Counted from the first letter of the stretch, positions 34,701 to 42,670 are shown. The stretch: 64,000 bases of DNA from Bryoerythrophyllum caledonicum (GCA_963971425.1 OZ020516.1:13566593-13630592), one strand, 5' to 3'. The notes: generated by a model from the sequence alone, not told the origin. A program made the numbers and translations.

Positions 34701-37700
34701 TAATGGACTAACTCATTATGTCCTTGCCCAATACGGTGGCGCAGAAAACATACCTAGAATTAAAACAAGTGACTGCATAAGATCACCGATAACACGAACA
34801 TTCTTCTTATTAAAACATATAGCTAAAGCCCACCTTAAAAGTACGCTCCCAAACTTCCTCATTAATCCTACAACACTAGAAATACTATGGCGCCAAGAAA
34901 CACTAAATCATAACACACTCAATGCCCAACTCTCCCAAAAGCTTCTACAAAAACTCATCTCAAAAAATATTTTTGAACTAAACCAAATTACTATACCAAA
35001 CGGCACACACATCATGAACAATGAGGATTTCAAAACCTACCACTTCACCCCATCCAAACTAATAAAAAGTGCCCTAAATGTTGCTAAACAACTATTTTGC
35101 CACCCAACATGCCCCACTACATGTCATACTCCTTGCAACATACACCCATACTCTCATATACTTAAAGATCCATTCACCACCCTCAACAATAACATCATCC
35201 CAAGAAATATTCCCACACCAACCAACCCCCCTAACCCTCCACATACATACCACCCCCGCCCCCCAACATACATCCCCAAAAACCCTACCACATATCCCAT
35301 TAATAATATCATAAACCATAAACATATCCAACACACAGACACAAATAACATAAAAAATACATACACAAAATATTTATGTCAATGGCAACACAATGATAAC
35401 ACATACAATAAATGGCTTCCCCAAAGAGACCTATTTCCACGACATGACACCAACACCTCCACACATAACACAGAAAAATTAAAACAATACTACCAAAAAA
35501 TTCAAAACAAAACATACTCGGATATCATCCTAGCACACCACCCCCAAGAACAATTCTCAGACTCAAGATCCGTAACACCACCCATAATTATCCCTCTCTT
35601 AAACATCCACACAACAGAATGCAACCCCGAAAATGATATCCTTACATCCTCAAACACAATCCAAATAAATAACAATCAAGCACATCTATACGAAGAAAAT
35701 GGCCGACATTTACATACCATCCCCATTACTAGACTCCAATGGCTATGGAATCAATACAATATAAATTTACAAACTCCTACAAACATCGAACCAACGACCC
35801 AATCCTTTGAAACCGAAATAATCTGGCTATACCAAAGGTATAAATACCGAATACCAAAAACTGACCCCCTAAAAAATGCACAATACACAATACCCACTCC
35901 CATCTTAGACTCATTAATCACATCCTTTAACATCGAACAAGCATACTTTTCTTCCCCGGTCACATGTTCTACCAAACTAAAAAAATTCTACTCATCTTAT
36001 GAAAGGGATAAAATATTCGGATCCCTAGGAAAGGCCTTTGACTATAAATGGATTGGTAAAGGTATAGCTCACCCCCACAACGAGAAAGATATGGAACAAG
36101 CAATACATTGGGCTCGACTTGCCGCCAAACACGATCCAAATAACACAAATACGATCATCATCACACCGAACAACAATTGGTACCAAAACAATAACCAACA
36201 TTTAAATCCATTTTTAGATTCCCATATCATTGCAGTATTTGAGGCAGACACAATACCATACGAAGAACCTACTATCCCACCCGAACTAAAAAAACCCCGA
36301 ATCGAGCCATCAACATTACAAATACTATGCGTCCATCATCAAAATCAAACCCTAGGTTCCCTAGAACAACTTGCTGAACTTACCACCATAACAAACAATT
36401 TAAACATACACCGAATATACACAAAATTGGCCCCACCAACACCCATACAAACCCCAGTAAACAAAAGTAAAAACTGGTCCAAACTAAACTATGTCAACAA
36501 CACATTAAACTACTCCGTCACACCTCCCCCTCTCCCTGACTACCCAACTCATACTACACCAAAATTTAACCCCGCACACAGTTACTACACTGACGGCTCC
36601 TTTAAACCACCAGAACAAATTAGCCCGGGTTCTTGGCGCAGAGAAAAAGCTGGCTATGGCATATTTAATTCTATCAAAGAAATTAAACTAGCCAAAAGAC
36701 TCCATGGCCTACAAAACGTCCTCAGAGCAGAACTCATGGCCATTCACAAAACACTACAAATCATCACAACAAAATACAAAAATGAACCTGCACATATATT
36801 CACCGATTGTATAAATGTACTCTACCTACTAAACACTCAAATAACACACCCTACCCTTCACAATAGCCACCCCGACCAAACCATATTATCATCAATGGTC
36901 CAAATGTTACAAAACCGTACACAAATCACAACTCTTCACAAAGTGAAAGCCCATGCCAACATTGACGGCAACGAACAAGCAGACAAACTTGCAAAAGAAG
37001 GCCGAGAAAAAACACACAAAAATGCCAAAGATCCACACGAACATGCCCATGCCACCCCATACTACTTTCAAAAAGAAGATTGGCCTTCCAAAGAAGATAC
37101 CCCCGACAAAGGCCCAATTAGATTTTTGGGCAAATATCTCAAAAAACAAGACCTCTACAACAACCTTGACACAATCTCAGAAAATATTCCTTACATAGAA
37201 AAATGGACTAATAATAACGACATAGACAATGAACTCTCTACAAACTTTTGGAAAAACCCCATCATCTCAGACTCACAAATAACATGCCTCATCAAATTCC
37301 GTACTGGTCAATATATGGGAAACGCTCGCAAACAACTCTTCTTTGGAATAGAAAGGTTCCCATCCATAACATGCCCCATATGCCCCTCAACGGACCCCGA
37401 CACATGGCTTCATGTTCTACTCAAATGCCAAAACCACCACATACACTCTCTAATTGTTAAAAGGCATAATAAAGCGGTAGGGGAAGTCCGGAAATTAATC
37501 ACCTCCTACAATAAAGCGAGATGTTTTATACTAATGAACGCCGGCACTTTTAATAACAATCCACAAGAAAATACAGTCCCCCCTTGGCTACTCCCATGCT
37601 CATGTGTGATCCAAAGATGTCATTGCAACGCTAGGCTCAAACCGGACATCCTATGTGTTAGAGGTTTAGCATACAATGATCCGCCACCCGACCACATTAA

Positions 37701-38190
37701 TCAAGACTACACCATTCAATTCATTGAATTCACATATTGCAACGATAGATTTTCTCCGGAAACAATCCAAAACAAAATAGACAAATATCAACCCCTCATT
37801 GACGACATCATTGCCTTTGGATGGAAGGTAGACCCCCTTATTGTTATCACATCTGGCGCTCGTGCCACCACCTTTATCCCATCTATGAAAACTCTAGAAG
37901 ATACCTTCAAAATACCCATTGAAACAATCAAAACCACCTTTAAAAAAATTAACACATCGCTATTCAATATGCCATGTCCATTTTGCTACATAAACGTAAA
38001 ATTGAAAACAACCAAGCCCTCCCCGATACTCAAGATCCCCCTTAAATGCTTCTCCGCCGAGACTTATCTTGACTGGTTGGTTTTGTGGTTTTGGCGACTT
38101 GCTTTGTTAGTTGTTACATTGGTTGTTTGTGTGCTTGGTTGGTATCAGGTCACCTGTTACATAGTGTCTACCCTCGAGAGGGGGAAGTAG
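28783..38190 (+). CDS. LINE polyprotein with 2A, APE, RT, MTase-like, RNase H and RLE domains
   Basis: Open frame of 3135 codons. The frame opens at a TTG; the first in-frame ATG is at 30211, so true translation may start there or at a non-ATG codon. Numbered from 28783: in-frame minisatellites at about 367-575; 2A motif DIETNPGP ending at residue 747; APE endonuclease about 960-1200 (ITWNASSL, VIQETKL, LCGDFNRD, SLIDGFY, NSDHSPI); RT about 1520-1800 (APGPDRIP, LYKKGDP, YVDFKNAFG, YADD at 1762-1765); PCIF1-like segment about 2370-2495; RNase HI about 2600-2740 (TDGS with Asp 2604); knuckle from Cys 2864 then RHN; RLE with KPD 2953-2955, Glu 2982 and KIDKY 2998-3002. One base is missing near 37955 relative to both other copies, which replaces the last about 33 residues with a longer read-through tail. 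Confidence 0.8.
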   Translation: MLPRPRNHHTYDLKSTHRFGIVAAHTEGANQQRERDLKSTQVQESATKLQNRREETDDQGSSHDLKCIQVLQQTSATKKHTNSTKPSRQHSIPGVPRFDLTLLHFNLFFVCLLVFDLFAHYSIRVIQRDLQSTHTLVATSDILHITTLTYTRCRSPQAHCNNTHIKLHTRSLIENPIKLVCVDRTRKRWKFFPDLDLPAHQQQRHTTSTLKKTTRRQQCTRTRRNGQQIRNSIHITTRPHSKIATYNNTSTGSNLQQLHTKIRSNVTEDQDPARGNITGSTLYPSSHSSSPSCIPHSPLSPCLNPPPLLHVPSFILTTDSKLPHPSPRRITTDSHLNRIQRPRPNPPQTLALTQLLPANLSLQTSPHSDPWNSPCDLQNLGSDLVNLHSDPWKSPCDLSIGSNNPWKSPCDLPIGNSDLPNPPCDLPNSPSDLPNSPCDLPNPPCDLPNRPCDLPNPTTSTYTGTYSGAYSGTYSGMYNHTNTDMNTDTYIDTYIGVHIGTYIGTYIGTYTDSYTDMNTDMNTNTNTCTNTNTNTYTNIDTNTKTNTYTNTHTNTKTNIKAHTNTNIRMNTNIKPNTTTYTHTKTTTHHQRNTYIYTHTHKDEYIQSKKHQKKYQSHIQKHKIPKQNNKPTYYKLLILIGGDINTRPNTTKKKYKQTHTHLYTINKTKTSTQTNTWTQKKLKINTITFKKNIEFINIHLSPNKQDLHNITKPQRITKKEKTLKNNTKHTYHKLLLLLGGDIETNPGPMPNILKRHPTSHKKNAKIYFIPNTIKLQPEYRHIAKSFAPFLKNTHTLHHTHNNTYPNIARYVQQKNAHPPPHILYALVVTTHPHIDECNHLLNPQNLNTITWVNTLLQNLLNLQNPPERHIYTSHPYTKFLEDNQNIINHENSIHKELYDFLHSETISPSNETIKIKFPYLPNNLINESLKCLDPIPEYTHPPPPLPYISPQNQNIISNQENTYIITWNASSLNTALPSLQTLVTHTNTPPALIVIQETKLSATKSTKYIQNIFQDYKLIYNNIHALTRCIQQRRPYTPGRGGLLTLIHKKYAFPGNINKIPTPMHISPYIQIIKITNHPLQPWLIFHMYMPSHPEDTRFIIDIQNTITSQIHNNPNHTYLLCGDFNRDIALIGRQNGNHNTPPQTIDYQWRRFTENLNFVYIDTDTQFSRQGGYNYSDWSLIDGFYINTNNNTQYTSTTNKDVILNSDHSPIQLHIPNNTLINRTPTILKNDTIRILNPIPKDNIEKFNTKFFEKNSIQIDSLINTLENNNQLSQIQWQEACHTLDKLINAISDTLEQTCKAQPIPQMTNRTSQQGGYLPRKLSKTWKQHLTTYHTIRKTIRIVKNNPQWRNHPICNELLTIQYTQIPTPPPSDLPHDTWIKNIALIAKNANIQARKITSKYTKDNIKKAISKYRQLYEISPKKINRKVFKNLEYPPMDCITDQYNNILTSPEDIANEIFNQQTKSNRPTVPTCNYQPQHPSECTCAVRQYPWHDLDGFTLDKRGEPEISLHKYFNIATYDTCLHNLGNNKAPGPDRIPNSILKNMPPRFHKLLLLFFSHCYKQKQIPMSWKSSTTILLYKKGDPSILPNHRPIALANTIYKLFTSTLTSILSSYGEKFKILHDSQEGFRAERSTARQIQTIIAALEDARFTNQDIYILYVDFKNAFGSMDHARLLAIMMDLGYPKDATTLIGNIYSQSSTCYTGEHFGKTKPIPIQRGTIQGDTLSPYLFIIFLEPLLRWLERGNNGYTFGTSQVTINSAAYADDLAAITNKIKSIQIQLNKIDRYCKWTGMDVGVPKCAATGCPNKSKINPTTFKALMQASSINYRNQPIPILHQNEPYIYLGTNLVPSLKWKIQIHTTTTKLIKQCNELTTCPATMKQKIKMIDTVLRPGVAYSFYGVPYSMPAIKKLDKKIIAIQKTICGLPKCMSNAITQLPHNLFGLEAFSLKNAYLRCIGEQLQNALNDKGRLGKIYNGLTHYVLAQYGGAENIPRIKTSDCIRSPITRTFFLLKHIAKAHLKSTLPNFLINPTTLEILWRQETLNHNTLNAQLSQKLLQKLISKNIFELNQITIPNGTHIMNNEDFKTYHFTPSKLIKSALNVAKQLFCHPTCPTTCHTPCNIHPYSHILKDPFTTLNNNIIPRNIPTPTNPPNPPHTYHPRPPTYIPKNPTTYPINNIINHKHIQHTDTNNIKNTYTKYLCQWQHNDNTYNKWLPQRDLFPRHDTNTSTHNTEKLKQYYQKIQNKTYSDIILAHHPQEQFSDSRSVTPPIIIPLLNIHTTECNPENDILTSSNTIQINNNQAHLYEENGRHLHTIPITRLQWLWNQYNINLQTPTNIEPTTQSFETEIIWLYQRYKYRIPKTDPLKNAQYTIPTPILDSLITSFNIEQAYFSSPVTCSTKLKKFYSSYERDKIFGSLGKAFDYKWIGKGIAHPHNEKDMEQAIHWARLAAKHDPNNTNTIIITPNNNWYQNNNQHLNPFLDSHIIAVFEADTIPYEEPTIPPELKKPRIEPSTLQILCVHHQNQTLGSLEQLAELTTITNNLNIHRIYTKLAPPTPIQTPVNKSKNWSKLNYVNNTLNYSVTPPPLPDYPTHTTPKFNPAHSYYTDGSFKPPEQISPGSWRREKAGYGIFNSIKEIKLAKRLHGLQNVLRAELMAIHKTLQIITTKYKNEPAHIFTDCINVLYLLNTQITHPTLHNSHPDQTILSSMVQMLQNRTQITTLHKVKAHANIDGNEQADKLAKEGREKTHKNAKDPHEHAHATPYYFQKEDWPSKEDTPDKGPIRFLGKYLKKQDLYNNLDTISENIPYIEKWTNNNDIDNELSTNFWKNPIISDSQITCLIKFRTGQYMGNARKQLFFGIERFPSITCPICPSTDPDTWLHVLLKCQNHHIHSLIVKRHNKAVGEVRKLITSYNKARCFILMNAGTFNNNPQENTVPPWLLPCSCVIQRCHCNARLKPDILCVRGLAYNDPPPDHINQDYTIQFIEFTYCNDRFSPETIQNKIDKYQPLIDDIIAFGWKVDPLIVITSGARATTFIPSMKTLEDTFKIPIETIKTTFKKINTSLFNMPCPFCYINVKLKTTKPSPILKIPLKCFSAETYLDWLVLWFWRLALLVVTLVVCVLGWYQVTCYIVSTLERGK
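29881..30160 (+). repeat. In-frame 21-nt minisatellite in the LINE leader
   Basis: Units of about 21 nt built on TGCGACCTACCTAATCCCC encode a heptapeptide of the type PCDLPNP/S. Earlier, looser units read SDPWKSPCDL. The frame is kept throughout because the unit is a multiple of three. Confidence 0.85.
30160..30500 (+). repeat. In-frame 12-nt (and 6-nt) minisatellite in the LINE leader
   Basis: Units such as ATTGGTACGTAT and ACTGATATGAAT encode tetrapeptides (IGTY, TDMN) grading into TNTN repeats. The result is a Thr/Asn/Tyr-rich low-complexity protein segment. The first in-frame ATG of the long frame (30211) lies within this array. Confidence 0.85.
30676..30726 (+). other. Decayed second 2A-like motif
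   Basis: The frame reads YYKLLILIGGDINTRPN, the same layout as the intact 2A motif about 300 nt downstream (KLLLLLGGDIETNPGP). The required E-x-N-P-G-P core has become N-T-R-P-N-T. It is therefore not expected to cause ribosome skipping. Confidence 0.65.
30973..31023 (+). other. 2A ribosome-skipping motif
   Basis: In the LINE frame, HKLLLLLGGDIETNPG is followed by P (codon 31021-31023) and then Met (31024). This is a complete D-(V/I)-E-x-N-P-G-P 2A core with the usual hydrophobic run before it. Such motifs separate an upstream and a downstream protein during translation, and they are known from several non-LTR retrotransposons. Here it would free the low-complexity N-terminal product from the endonuclease/RT polyprotein. 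Confidence 0.85.
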
Positions 38191-38294
38191 TTCCAGTTTA
38201 CTAATTCCTTGTCCGGTGGGCATGGTCTTAGTAGTGGAACGAACAGACACTTTATTCACGCCGGCTCCTTCGGAGACCGACGTTCTTCTTCTTC

Positions 38295-39003
38295 TGAGAT
38301 TTTCAATAATAGCAAGTAGTATTTTTTCCCTTCACATTGTCAAAAAAATGGTTCTTGTCTTTAGTGAAGAATAGCATATTAACCCAAGTCAAACATTTTC
38401 ACACATTGACACACATTCTCGAGCAAGGTACCAAAAAAACTTCTTTTTTTCCATATAAAACTTAGGGATCTTCATATTTTTTACTTTATATTTTTCCCAC
38501 AACAATATGTGGCATAAATGTTCTTATTGACCATTTGGATTACCATACTAAAACATATTATTTTCACAAAAAATTAAAGCGTGAATTGGCAATATTTGAA
38601 CCTCAATTCCTTGCACAGTTGTTTTGAATATGCTACACCCCTCTTCTACCTCTAAAAATTGGTGTATGAAGGAACTAGTATCATGCTTAACAAGATGGTA
38701 ATGGAGTTAGACCTTGTGTAGTGCAAAAATCTGACACCAAGTGAAGTCAAAGTCTGTTGATCCACTAAACGCAGGGAAAAAAATGAACTATTTGCTTGAC
38801 TCTAAACTTTATAATCTTTCAATCCATGCGGTCAGAGTTTATGAAAATTTTTGAGTGTGTTACTCAACAAGTCTTAATTGAGATCCTACGGTCAAAACTA
38901 GAAATGAAAGTTTTTGTTTCCTTCATTGTTTCCTTCTTTATTGCACTAGAATCCAACAATTTTGAAGTGTTTTTGGTGTGAAATTGTCACGGTTCCTTAG
39001 GGG
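38295..39003. mobile_element. Right half of a TTAA-family element, cut by LINE copy 2
   Basis: Directly after the LINE tail the sequence joins the CCCCTAAAGGACC family in mid-element (GAGATTTTCAA, ATTGTCAAAAAAATGG, TCAAACATTTTCACACATT). It runs to its right end TTGTCACGGTTCCTTAGGGG at 39003, before TTAA (39004-39007). The matching left half is not on the other side of the LINE pair. Confidence 0.55.
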
Positions 39004-39186
39004 TTAATATCTTTGTGGACCATGAGAGCATGGGAGAATCGACAAGTGTACTAGATTAGGCAAAACATCATTTACACAGTAGTACATTTCAGCACCACCC
39101 TACTTCACGGAAACCATTGGAGCTTGGTAATGCATGCGTGGAATGGAGATTGGAGATATCCATTGGAAAGCTAAGAAGGAGCTTAA

Positions 39187-40342
39187 CCCCTAAAGGACCA
39201 GAGTCTCCTTCGGGGGAATTTCAGCTTTTGGGCAGGTTCCTAAAATCCCTTTTTTTTTAAATTTTTATTCTAGATCGCCCATGATAAGAGCTTTGTGGAG
39301 GTATTTTTAAATTTTTGTTTGGATTTATGGTTTGAAAGTTAGTACCACCTATTCTCAAAAATGGGGAGGCTGGGCAGCCTGGGCACCCCTGGAACCAATG
39401 AAACACATGTGTGAAAGAGGGGCACTTAGTAGGGGCACAAAGGGTGGGGCAACCCAAATCAAGGGGAAGAATGGTGGAAGAAAAGACCCCATGAATTCCA
39501 AGAAAAGGGATAAATAGAAGTTTTTAAAAAATAGCATAAAGTCCTTACGGCGGGCCCGGCAGCTCATGGCAAGTGGCGCATGGTAGGGGCTGTGGCGGGG
39601 CGCGGGTAATGAAAGAGATGGCACGTGTGAGAAAAAAAAAACAAAAAAAAAACGCCTCCCTACAATGGCGGGCCACCCTCAAGAGCTGCGCGGGTCCTAC
39701 ATAGGGGAGTGGGTGAACGATGTGGCCCTTGAAAGGTCCCCATTTTGAAGCCCTGCCCTCACCTATAATATTTGAATAATTCAATAAATTCATTAAAATT
39801 AGAGATTTTACCCGTTTTAGATTTTTTTTTCCTCTAAAATAAGTAAAAAATTAAATTCCACATTTCAACCGTATAGATTTTCAAATTTGTAAATTTGTAG
39901 GTAGCAAATAATTTCTCACTTCATTTGTAGTCATGTGCATTGTTTTATACCCCCTTTCACTAAAGTATTTATTTGAGCATGATGTACCCCTCGAAATGAC
40001 CTCAAATTTTGCACACACTTAGCTAACATTATATTCTTTGCATTGGTAATGGTTTCCAACACAATGTAGTGTAAATACTGGAGGATATGCTCAGTTAAAG
40101 TGAGCTGACTTTGTCGGGCAAGAGGGAAAAAAAACTACTTCTTGCACTTCAAACACTATAATCTTCACATCTGTGTGGTGGATTGCAACCATAATTTTAC
40201 AAGATTGTTATACATGAGTCTATTTTTAGATCTTATGGTTAAAAGTTAAGAATTCTTCTAAAAAATGTGATTATTGCGGCCATGTTTGACAATGGCAGTT
40301 TTAGACTAGTTTTTGACAGAAATTGTCAAGGAACTTTAGGGG
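39187..40342. mobile_element. TTAA-bounded element, CCCCTAAAGGACC family
   Basis: The left end CCCCTAAAGGACCAGAGTC follows TTAA (39183-39186). The right end GTCAAGGAACTTTAGGGG precedes TTAA (40343-40346). Length is 1156 bp. The interior includes a GC-richer block at 39360-39770 not seen in the other copies, so this copy has either captured or received extra DNA. There is no transposase frame. Confidence 0.6.
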
Positions 40343-40346
40343 TTAA

Positions 40347-41448
40347 AATGTGTTTAGAGGACATGAGAAACAATGGCCAGTTGTGGAAAGAGTTAGAGCA
40401 CCAAAATGACACTCCCAGTGCCTTGTACGCGGTAAAGGGTTAACTCTGGTATAAATGACATCCAAATGTCAATCTTGCCTTCCTTGTTTGGTACTGTATA
40501 TCATCCAAGTTTGGCACTTCACCAAGTAAATAGTTAAATCTAAAAATAACTCACCTAGTAAATCTTTTTGAAGAATAATATCCAGATACTTTGGAGAAGT
40601 ATTTAGTGAAGATTTATTTATTTTTGCCAAACCAGACGCTCAGGTACAGTATCATTGACCAAGTTCATGACATGAATTTATTTTCTGCATTTGATTACAT
40701 GGTTGCCAGTTACCGGTATTGCCTTGGATTGTAGCAATTCCTTGCGTACAAGGAGTTATTACTGACATGATGTGTTACACATAAGTTAAGTTAGTGTACA
40801 TGGACTGTACGATGAAAAGGCAAGCAAACCAATATCGTACTGTTTAATTCTCAGTCATACAGGAATTACTTTTTTGAGGATAATTCAATTTTTATCTATC
40901 TTGAATTTTTCTTGAAGAATAATTCCATACTAGTCCTCAATAAAAATCACGTAGAATATCATAAGTTTTGTTATATTGATCCCCTACATTTTGGAGCTGC
41001 TAGTCTTCAATAAAAAAAATCACTTAGAATGTCGTAACGCTTGCATGAATCTCTTGTTATCGAACTTGCAGGAACCTCCCGCAACCTGAGGCCCGCATTC
41101 TCTACGTCCTAGGGAATTCCAGCCCCATTCCCACGCCTCACGGGTATAATGCCCATCGTACGGCCATGGAATGTCTGCCGTAGTATCCACGTTCACATGA
41201 GATTGCCAAATTTCTTTAGGGCATTACGTAGGGAGAGTCCCTTCCGTGAGAGACTCATGGAAGGGACTCTCCCTATACATAACTTTTGTTATATAGATCC
41301 CCTAAGAAGAATATCACATCTCCACATTGTGTCTATCTTTGTGCATCTTCACACCAAATTTAAAGGATTCATGAATTGCAATTGTGGAAACCTGCTCTTC
41401 ATTTGCAAAATCCACTTAGGAACTTTAGAGCTACAGGGATAAAGGTAA
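40347..41448. other. Intergenic, no gene recognised
   Basis: AT-rich, with a GC-richer segment at about 41070-41280 that contains a strong hairpin (next entry). A 97-codon frame at 41149-41442 runs through the hairpin and is not recognisable as a protein. Confidence 0.35.
41229..41275. other. Near-perfect 22-bp stem with 3-nt loop
   Basis: TAGGGAGAGTCCCTTCCGTG then AG, loop AGA, then CTCATGGAAGGGACTCTCCC then TA. All positions pair except one. The loop is too short for a typical plant microRNA precursor. A cruciform-forming site or a mutational inverted duplication are the likely readings. Confidence 0.6.
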
Positions 41449-41460
41449 CTACAACCACCA

Positions 41461-41523
41461 GGAGAAGAAGAACTCCGGTGCCCGGAGGGCTGGTGTGAAT
41501 AAAGTGTTTGTTCATACCACCAC
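41461..41523 (-). mobile_element. 63-bp LINE sliver with 12-bp target duplication
   Basis: On the minus strand this is the last about 60 bases of the LINE: GAACAAACACTTTATTCACA through the TTC-repeat tail (GTTCTTCTTCTCC). It is flanked by CTACAACCACCA at 41449-41460 and again at 41524-41535. The perfect 12-bp duplication shows that it arrived by target-primed insertion and was cut off after about 60 nt. Confidence 0.85.
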
Positions 41524-41565
41524 CTACAACCACCATATGTAAAAAATGCAATGCAAACAAATCTT

Positions 41566-41786
41566 ATTAACTTTTAAACGACACAACAACCCACTGTGTC
41601 AACAATATTCTACATATTATATGATGTCATATTTGAACATGATAAGGTTCAAATTTTGAAATGACCTCCAAATGTAGATGTTAGTTGAAGAAGTAAAAGG
41701 TGTAAATCTTGCTAAACTTCAATATATATTGTGTAATATTGTATTGAGTAAAATATGCAATAGAATATACAAATCCCTAGGGTAGT
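41566..41786. mobile_element. Single arm of the long-TIR TTAA family
   Basis: It contains the arm landmarks in order: ATATTCTACAT, GAACATGATAAGGTTC, GAAATGACCTCCAAAT, GTAAATCTTGCTAAAC and GAGTAAAATATGCAATAG. It ends at TTAA 41787-41790, where the next element begins. The partner arm is not adjacent. Confidence 0.5.
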
Positions 41787-41790
41787 TTAA

Positions 41791-42670
41791 CCCTAGAGGA
41801 CCATTTTCTCCAAGGGTATGATTTCCATTTTGGTCAAGTTTCTATAGTCTCCTTTTGATTCTAGATTATTGAAGCATTTTACAAAGATGTGGCATAGTAG
41901 TAGCTTCGTGGGATTTTTTTTCTCACACGGTACCTTTAGAATAAAAGTTATGCTATTCTAAAAGTTATTGCAAAATTTAAGACTGCGGGCACCTCCATAT
42001 TGTTGCTACAAATGTCAACTGGCATTAAGATTTTTTGTACAACTAAATAACACCATTTTCTTGGACATTGTCAAAAGACATATCTTGTCATTAGTATAAA
42101 CCCAAGTGAAACATTTCCACACATTGTCGAGCAAGGACCAAAAAAACTTCTTCTTCTCTACATAACAACTAGAGATCTTAATGTTTTTATTTTTCTGAGT
42201 ACAAGATGTGGTGTAAATCTACATATTGACCTTTTGGATTATCATTCTAAAACACATTAACTTCAAAGAAAAATAAAACGTGAATTGGTGGTTTTGAACC
42301 TCAACTCCTTGTATATGCCACACCCCTTCTCTACCTCTAAAAATTGATGAAAAGGAAACCAATACCATCCTCAACATGATGGTATAAAATTCACCTTACA
42401 TAGTGCAAATGTTTGACACCAAGTGAAGTCAAAATCTGTTGAACCACTCGACACAAGGAAGAAATGAACCATTTTCATTCCTTCAAACACTATAATCTTT
42501 CAATCCGTGCGATGAAAGTCTATGAATTTTTTTCATATCTTACTGACTAATTCCTAATTGAGATCCTTCAATGTAAATTGGAAATAAAAGCTTTTGTTTC
42601 CTTCTTTACTCATTGCACTAAAATCAACAGTTTCAAAGTGTTTTCCGTGTGAAATTGTCACGGTCCTTTG
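41791..42670. mobile_element. CCCCTAAAGGACC-family element, right end lost
   Basis: It begins CCCTAGAGGACCATTTTCTCC after TTAA (41787-41790). It carries family landmarks (GTGGCATAGTAGTAGCTTC, TTATGCTATTCTAA, CACACATTGTC) and reaches GAAATTGTCACGGTCCTTTG near 42670. There the terminal AGGGGTTAA is replaced by sequence of the neighbouring fold-back element. Confidence 0.55.

Larger units (their letters stand above)
28391..38294 (+). mobile_element. LINE copy 2 (Dualen/RandI-like), near full length
   Basis: About 9.9 kb. The 5' border is set at the point where the inverted copy stops (28390) and is uncertain by some hundreds of bases. The 3' UTR (38191-38280) leads to a TTC-repeat tail ending at about 38294. 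The same 3' end, with the landmarks GTCTACCCTCGAGAGGGGGAAG and GCCGGCTCCTTCGGAGACCG split over two lines, is shared by the copies at 23965 and 62022. Order of parts: leader, low-complexity N-terminal region, decayed 2A, true 2A, apurinic-type endonuclease, RT, methyltransferase-like domain, RNase HI, zinc knuckle, restriction-like endonuclease. The sense strand is very poor in G. No flanking duplication was found. Confidence 0.8.

Noticed and set aside
28391-38294. Giant host gene (3135 codons)
   Set aside because: RT, RNase H, endonuclease domains, a TTC tail and additional truncated copies show it is a LINE, not a host gene.
23965-38294. Twin-priming inversion of a single LINE insertion
   Set aside because: Both arms have complete 3' ends facing outward and they overlap in content. 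Twin priming would leave only one 3' end and no shared segment.
41220-41285. MicroRNA precursor at the strong hairpin
   Set aside because: The loop is three nucleotides and the stem only about 22 bp, too short for plant Dicer-type processing of a single hairpin.
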